Below the pieces are notes generated by a model. That model was not told where the DNA came from. It ran no database searches and saw only the letters and a list, made by a program, of their open reading frames with translations. The position numbers and the translations under genes were made by a program. Below are positions 59,802 to 64,000 of a stretch of 64,000 bases of DNA, in pieces. Numbering within the stretch: the stretch's first letter is position 1; each line of letters opens with the position of its first letter. This DNA comes from Paenibacillus solanacearum (lineage in GTDB: Bacteria > Bacillota > Bacilli > Paenibacillales > NBRC-103111), in NCBI RefSeq assembly GCF_910593845.1, contig NZ_CAJVAS010000028.1:21790-85789 (forward strand), written 5' to 3'.

Positions 59802-59845
59802 TGAAAAATCCCGCTCAGCCAAAAAAAGCCAAGAAGGATTTTGAT
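59802..59845 (-). terminator. possible terminator after yerC
   Basis: Minus strand: AAAATCC, a long loop containing a T-run, GGGATTTTT. The stem is imperfect, about 40 bases past the yerC stop. Confidence 0.4.
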
Positions 59846-59884
59846 CGCATATTTTGCCCGTTCAGCGCCCGATCCAGCTTGCGG

Positions 59885-60175
59885 TTAGCGGCCGAGCCGC
59901 TCCAGCGTCATTTTATAACCGTCGTTGCCGTAGTTCAGGCAGCGCTTCACCCGCGAAATGGTTGCCGTGCTGGCGCCGGTCTCGGCTTCGATCTGGTTGT
60001 ACGTGTTGCCCTTGCGCAGCATGCGAGCCACTTCGAGCCGCTGGGACAGCGACTGGATTTCGTTCACCGTGCACAAGTCGTCAAAAAACACGTAGCACTC
60101 CTCAATATCCTTGAGCGTCAAGATCGCCTCGAACAGCTGATCGATTGCTTTATCGTTAAGTTTCTTCAATTGCAT
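59885..60175 (-). CDS. yerC: YerC/YecD-type TrpR-like DNA-binding protein
   Basis: 97 aa from the ATG at 60173-60175 (MQLKKLNDKAIDQLFEAILT), which matches family N-termini; a TTG four codons earlier is possible. CYVFFDDLCTVNEIQSLSQR and LEVARMLRKGNTYNQIEAET and GASTATISRVKRCL form the TrpR-like helix-turn-helix (~45-90). Widespread in Bacillota as a small transcription regulator of unknown effector. Monocistronic. Confidence 0.93.
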   Translation of the reverse strand: MQLKKLNDKAIDQLFEAILTLKDIEECYVFFDDLCTVNEIQSLSQRLEVARMLRKGNTYNQIEAETGASTATISRVKRCLNYGNDGYKMTLERLGR

Positions 60176-60563
60176 AGGAATATTCAACCCCTTGATGGTC
60201 TACTAATCAAATACTCAACATGTATAGTTCGACGTCAGGGAGCGAAATCCTCCCTTTAGATTTGCAAAACGTTACTATTTTTATGCGGTAAAGAAGTAAA
60301 ATGTCGGGCAAATCCGGCAAACCCGTGACAGGAGTCCAATCCGTACGCCTGCCTATGTCATACAGTATACTAGGTAAATGACTGTAGATGAAAGCCCGGA
60401 ACGTGCACGGACGGCGACCATGCGGCAAAAGTAAAGCTTCCGGTGGAACGCTTTCGGAAATCATGCGTTTGCCTTGCAGTGACATTGTCCTGCCATGCAT
60501 GCGGCGCTGACGACGGCATGTTCAAGGGATGGATGGGTAGAAATCTGAACAAAGGATCGTGAG
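60176..60563. other. intergenic region between divergent yerC and yqfQ-like genes
   Basis: This 388-bp gap must hold the two divergent promoters. TATACT at about 60363 is a candidate -10 for the rightward gene, without a good -35. The minus-strand frame 60207-60500 has no ribosome-binding site or protein-like composition. I see no structured RNA. Confidence 0.5.
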
Positions 60564-61145
60564 ATGATGAACCACAACAAGCAAGTGATCGGCAATCAGG
60601 GGACGGGAGCCAGACCGCGGCCGCATCAGGCCAGGACGCATGCTTACCCGCATTACCGCAGCTACGCAAGTCCCCCGTATGCGCAATCCAGCGCCCTCAA
60701 CGGGTACCCCGGCCTTGGCGAAAGCCAGCTCCCTTCGCAGCTCGGGAGCCAACTGCCGGCAGCCTTGCCCACGCAGTCTTCCTTTGCGGCGCCGGCGAGC
60801 GGCGGCGGAGGAGGCGGCGCTTTAAGCGGACTCTCCTCCCTGTTCGGAGGAGGATCGGCAGCAGGTGGAGCCGCGGGAGGCGGCTTTAACCTCGGTCAGC
60901 TGAAAACGGTGGTCGACCGCCTTGGCGGCGTCGAAGGCATCGTCGAGACCTTCGGCAAAATGCAAAAAATGGTCGCAGGCGTGCAGCAGATGGCGCCGAT
61001 GATCAAGCTGCTGCTCGGCTCCTTCGGCAAAGGGAAAAAAGCCCAGGAAACCGACGATGACGGCGACGGCCTCGCGCCGGTCGGCCGAAGAAGACGCAAA
61101 CGCAAGCGCACGGCAGCCGCGCGCCGCAGGAAGCGGCGCCGTTAA
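60564..61145 (+). CDS. YqfQ/VrrA-like protein
   Basis: 193 aa. N-terminal Pro/Gln/Tyr-rich and Gly-rich low complexity (~1-105), then the conserved family segment LGQLKTVVDRLGGVEGIVET and FGKMQKMVAGVQQMAPMIKL (~112-150), and an Arg/Lys tail (GRRRRKRKRTAAARRRKRRR). This matches YqfQ/VrrA-type proteins of Bacillota, reported in spore-associated contexts; molecular role unknown. AAAGGA seven bases before the ATG; strong terminator downstream. Confidence 0.85.
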   Translation: MMNHNKQVIGNQGTGARPRPHQARTHAYPHYRSYASPPYAQSSALNGYPGLGESQLPSQLGSQLPAALPTQSSFAAPASGGGGGGALSGLSSLFGGGSAAGGAAGGGFNLGQLKTVVDRLGGVEGIVETFGKMQKMVAGVQQMAPMIKLLLGSFGKGKKAQETDDDGDGLAPVGRRRRKRKRTAAARRRKRRR

Positions 61146-61184
61146 TCCCCGGCGGCCTCGCGCCGTTTGTGAAGCTGTGCTGCC

Positions 61185-61238
61185 GGACCGGTTCCCGCAC
61201 AAGGCAATGCCTTGCGGTGACCGGTCTTTTTTTGCCAC
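61185..61238 (+). terminator. intrinsic terminator after the yqfQ-like gene
   Basis: GACCGGT...CGCACAAGGC-aatg-CCTTGCGGTGACCGGTC followed by TTTTTTT. A long GC-rich stem with a small internal loop. Confidence 0.93.
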
Positions 61239-61622
61239 AGTGCCGGACAAGCCGCCATACTATGACGCGCACCCGCTAGCCATCCCGGATTCAAGCGACG
61301 CTCAGCGCTACATCCATTAGCGGCACTACCTGCGACATGCAGCCCTTTATCACCCGTTCCCAAGTGCTCCCCACGCCATCTGGCATAGACCAACCGCTCG
61401 ATACAGGCATCTTGAGCCGCACAGCTTATCTCATTCTTTTTCCGTTCCTATAGGTATGACTGGCGGGCACCTCACCAAGCATTTACCACATAAAAAGTAA
61501 AGGACGCGAAGCATTCATGCCGTTAACCGCTTCTTTCATAAAAGATGCAGGGCAATTCCGCAACGTGCCCAACGCGCGCCCTCTCCCGCTCGATCCGTCT
61601 CCTCTGCAGTCCTCCGCGCAAA
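61239..61622. other. intergenic region without recognised features
   Basis: Between two terminators. Short frames on both strands have no ribosome-binding sites and no protein-like sequence. I see nothing to annotate here. Confidence 0.5.
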
Positions 61623-61662
61623 TAAGCGCCCTACCCCACAGAACGTGGCGGTAAGGCGCTTG
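61610..61662 (-). terminator. terminator after the ThuA-domain gene
   Basis: AAGCGCC-c-TACC-c-CAC, loop, GTG-g-GGTA-a-GGCGCTT (61623-61660) forms a long near-perfect stem, followed on the minus strand by ATTTGC. The T-run is short. It lies about 80 bases past the ThuA gene stop. Confidence 0.65.
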
Positions 61663-61742
61663 TTGTATGCACTATGCTTGCTCCACGGCTCTCATCCAAT
61701 CGAGCCGAGGCTTATCCTTGATATGGCTGCGTTCGCGAGTCA

Positions 61743-62483
61743 TTAAGCCTGAACGGCAGACCCTTTGATCGGCTCCAGCGGCTTATGGTTGCCGTATTTC
61801 GGGTAATCCCGGGTAGTTGGAGCAGCCCACTGCACACCGTTGCGGATAATGCGGCGTACATTTTCGTTGTAATACGTCGGGTACGTTTCGTGGCCAGGAC
61901 GGAAGTAGAAGATTTTGCCGCTGCCGCGATAGAACGTGCAGCCGCTGCGGAACACTTCCCCGCCTTCGAACCAGCTGACCAGAACCAGCTCATCCGGCGC
62001 CGGAATATCGAAGTGCTCGCCGTACATTTCTTCCGCTTCCAGCTCGAAGTACTCGCCGATGCCTTCGACGATCGGATGTCCCGGCGATACGACCCACAGG
62101 CGCTCCTTCTCGTTCGCTTCGCGCCATTTGAGATCGCAGCTCGTGCCCATCAGCTTCTTGAACACTTTGGAGAAGTGGCCGGAGTGCAGCACGATCAGGC
62201 CCATGCCCTGCATCACGCGCTTGTGCACGCGTTCGACGATCTCGTCCTCCACCGCTTTGTGCGCCTTATGGCCCCACCAGATCAGGACGTCGGTGTTGTT
62301 CAGCTTCTCCTCGGTCAGCCCGTGCTCCGGCTCATCGAGCGTTGCGTAAGACACTTCGAAGTCGGTCCCGAGACCTTCGCCAATGACCGTATGAATGCCG
62401 TTCGGATAGACGGAGCGGACTTTTTCGTTTTCCTTTTCATGACGGAACTCATTCCATACCGTTACTCGCAGCTTCTGGCTCAT
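61743..62483 (-). CDS. ThuA-domain protein (trehalose-utilisation-like)
   Basis: 246 aa, class-I glutamine-amidotransferase-like fold of the ThuA family: VTVWNEFRHEKENEKVRSVY, VLIWWGHKAHKAVEDEIVER (~85), GLIVLHSGHFSKVFKKLMGT (~115), WFEGGEVFRSGCTFYRGSGK and YFRPGHETYPTYYNENVRRI (~205-225). In rhizobia ThuA/B oxidise trehalose; in Bacillota the substrate is usually a sugar or glycoside but unproven. GGAGG seven bases before the ATG. Divergent from an AraC-family gene, a common regulator-target arrangement. Confidence 0.93.
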   Translation of the reverse strand: MSQKLRVTVWNEFRHEKENEKVRSVYPNGIHTVIGEGLGTDFEVSYATLDEPEHGLTEEKLNNTDVLIWWGHKAHKAVEDEIVERVHKRVMQGMGLIVLHSGHFSKVFKKLMGTSCDLKWREANEKERLWVVSPGHPIVEGIGEYFELEAEEMYGEHFDIPAPDELVLVSWFEGGEVFRSGCTFYRGSGKIFYFRPGHETYPTYYNENVRRIIRNGVQWAAPTTRDYPKYGNHKPLEPIKGSAVQA

Positions 62484-62709
62484 ATTTATTCCTCCATCAT
62501 CGGTAAGTGTTTGTCATTCTCGTTACTCAAGAGTATAGTGGTTCCGCAGTCGAAAAGATATTCTCAATCCTGTTTCATCTTTATTCAATACTGTCATCGG
62601 AAATGTTTCATGATATACTGAATGGAAACAATGCCTTGTTTTTTGCAGTGCAACGCTCCTCAAAAATGGTATATCCAATGATTCACAATCGATCGAGGTG
62701 TAATAAGCC

Positions 62710-63672
62710 ATGACTGCTGCAGCCGGCGCCGAAGCGCCGCTTCTCCCCCTGAAGGAACAGGAAACGGTAAGCGAGGAAAAGGTCACATACCCGCATCCTC
62801 TGCTTTTTCTGAAAATATGGGAAATCCGCTCCGCCCACGTGCCGAAGCCGCTCTGGCCCTCCAACTGGCATTACCATAAGGAGGTCGAGTTTCTGGCGAT
62901 CGAAGAAGGCTGGCTCGGCGTGCAGACGAAGCATAATTATTATGCGCTGGGGCCGGGAGACGTGCTCGTGCTTGGCTCGTCCCAGCTGCACCGGACGCGC
63001 AAGCTGCAGGAAGGCGATCTTCGCTACGTCGTGTTTCAGGTTGACTTGCATAAGCATTTCGACGCCGGCACGATGCCGTACCTGCACTGCTTTTCCGAGC
63101 TGACGCAGCCGCTGGGCAATCTGAATTATATACTGCGCGACAACGAGCAGGCCCGCCGCGAAGCATGCTCCATTATTATGGACATCTTCGAAGAATCGAA
63201 ATCGCGCGTCCGCGGCTACGAGCTGGCGATCAGCTCGTCGATCAAGCGGCTTCTGCTGCTGCTCATGCGCAACGATACCCAAGGCGTGCTCGGCGGACCG
63301 GGGTCGGAGGAATCCGACTTGCAGCGGCTTCGTCCCGTGTTCGATTACATCGAAGGGCATCTTGGCGAAAAAATTGCCGTCGAGGACGTCTGCGGCCTCA
63401 TTAATTTGAGCTACCATTACTTCATTAAATTTTTCAAAAAGGCGATGGGGCTTTCCTTCGTCGACTACGTCAACTACCGCCGCATCAAAAAAGCGGAGCG
63501 CCTGCTGCTGACGCAGGATTTGAGCATTATGGAGGTCGGGTTCGAGGCCGGCATTCCGAATATGGCGCAGTTTTATAAGCTGTTCAAGCGCCATAACCAC
63601 TGCTCGCCGAAGGAATTCAAGCAGCGCATGGGCAGCGAAGCCGGGATCGGCGGCAGCGGGATGGTCTTGTAA
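62710..63672 (+). CDS. AraC-family transcriptional regulator
   Basis: 320 aa. Cupin-like sensor (~30-140: NWHYHKEVEFLAIEEGWLGV, YYALGPGDVLVLGSSQLHRT) and a C-terminal double HTH (~215-310: IAVEDVCGLINLSYHYFIKF and FKKAMGLSFVDYVNYRRIKK, then GIPNMAQFYKLFKRHNHCSP). It likely senses a sugar and activates the divergently transcribed ThuA-domain gene; the 226-bp gap would hold both promoters. AGGTG about nine bases before the ATG. Confidence 0.95.
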   Translation: MTAAAGAEAPLLPLKEQETVSEEKVTYPHPLLFLKIWEIRSAHVPKPLWPSNWHYHKEVEFLAIEEGWLGVQTKHNYYALGPGDVLVLGSSQLHRTRKLQEGDLRYVVFQVDLHKHFDAGTMPYLHCFSELTQPLGNLNYILRDNEQARREACSIIMDIFEESKSRVRGYELAISSSIKRLLLLLMRNDTQGVLGGPGSEESDLQRLRPVFDYIEGHLGEKIAVEDVCGLINLSYHYFIKFFKKAMGLSFVDYVNYRRIKKAERLLLTQDLSIMEVGFEAGIPNMAQFYKLFKRHNHCSPKEFKQRMGSEAGIGGSGMVL

Positions 63673-64000
63673 GGCCGGATCATACAGCTCTCAGATCGAC
63701 CGTTCCATCGTCCGCTTTGCAGGCTAGATCGGGACGGCACGGCGGTTACGCCTAAAGAGAAATTAAAAACGGGCTTCCCAGGACGACGCCAATGCGATGA
63801 TCCGCTAACGGGAGAGCCTAATCGAAAACGTCTCTCTCGGCACAGCTCGAGACAACATCAAAAAAACGGCTATCCTCCTGGCTCAATCTAAAAATCAGTG
63901 CTTGACAGTTAGCTGAATAATCGATGTCGGTTACATTCAATAAGAATGCCTGCGATGTAGCCATCGCGATTACGGGTGAAATAATGGCGGCGTTGAAAGG
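63673..64000. other. right-edge region, no convincing gene
   Basis: No ribosome-binding site with a long frame is visible. A plus frame starts at ATG 63924 (MSVTFNKNACDVAIAITGEI) and runs off the window without a Shine-Dalgarno. Another frame near 63820-63900 reads RESLIENVSLGTARDNIKKT and then stops. Either could be a remnant; neither is recognised. Confidence 0.4.

Noticed and set aside
62683..63600. 305-codon minus-strand open frame opposite the AraC regulator
   Set aside because: Antisense shadow of a clear AraC-family gene that has a good start and motifs.

Overview
The window comes from a Bacillota chromosome, most likely Paenibacillaceae. Evidence: GGAGG-type ribosome-binding sites and TTG/GTG starts, a dgkB-rlmCD pair, a YerC/YecD TrpR-like regulator, a YqfQ-like protein, and very large secreted Rhs/YD and PA14-fibronectin proteins. 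The right end (about 56.2-63.7 kb) is GC-rich core chromosome: rlmCD, dgkB, a CbiX-type chelatase, yerC, yqfQ, a ThuA-domain protein and a divergent AraC regulator. Almost everything to its left is accessory.

Left part (1-16.5 kb): the N-terminal 313 codons of an SpvB/TcB insecticidal-toxin subunit run off the left edge. Next come cysD-cysN, whose fused APS-kinase domain has lost its P-loop. A long minus-strand accessory cluster follows: UDG-like, WG-repeat, Sir2 with extra domains, ankyrin, zinc-ribbon, small hypothetical and WYL-regulator genes. It ends in wrecked mobile DNA: an IS21-type short element, an IS110 transposase pseudogene, a serine recombinase with one nonsense codon, and a ~33-bp periodic repeat.

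Middle (16.5-37.8 kb): one 21-kb minus-strand unit is preceded by a clear c-di-GMP-I (GEMM-I) riboswitch. In order it encodes a secreted PA14/FnIII protein (1832 aa), a secreted FnIII protein (1057 aa), two single-pass anchored helical proteins, an Rhs/YD giant of about 3301 aa with a papain-like C-terminal toxin, and a small immunity-like protein, ending in a strong terminator. It reads as a surface-deployed polymorphic toxin locus controlled by c-di-GMP.

Right-centre (37.9-56.2 kb): an AT-rich island bounded by peptidase and IS remnants. It holds a DUF3696-like AAA ATPase with a partner; an IS5-truncated gene; an operon of NurA-like nuclease, HerA-like ATPase and GHKL ATPase; and an operon of DGQHR (DndB-like) protein, beta-propeller, second GHKL ATPase and two paralogous B12-binding-type radical-SAM proteins, one without the FeS cysteines. 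A terminator separates the last two operons, and five GTTAC direct repeats precede the DGQHR operon. I do not recognise this combination; it is the best candidate here for an undescribed anti-phage or DNA-modification system. These roles are inferred from domain content and context only.
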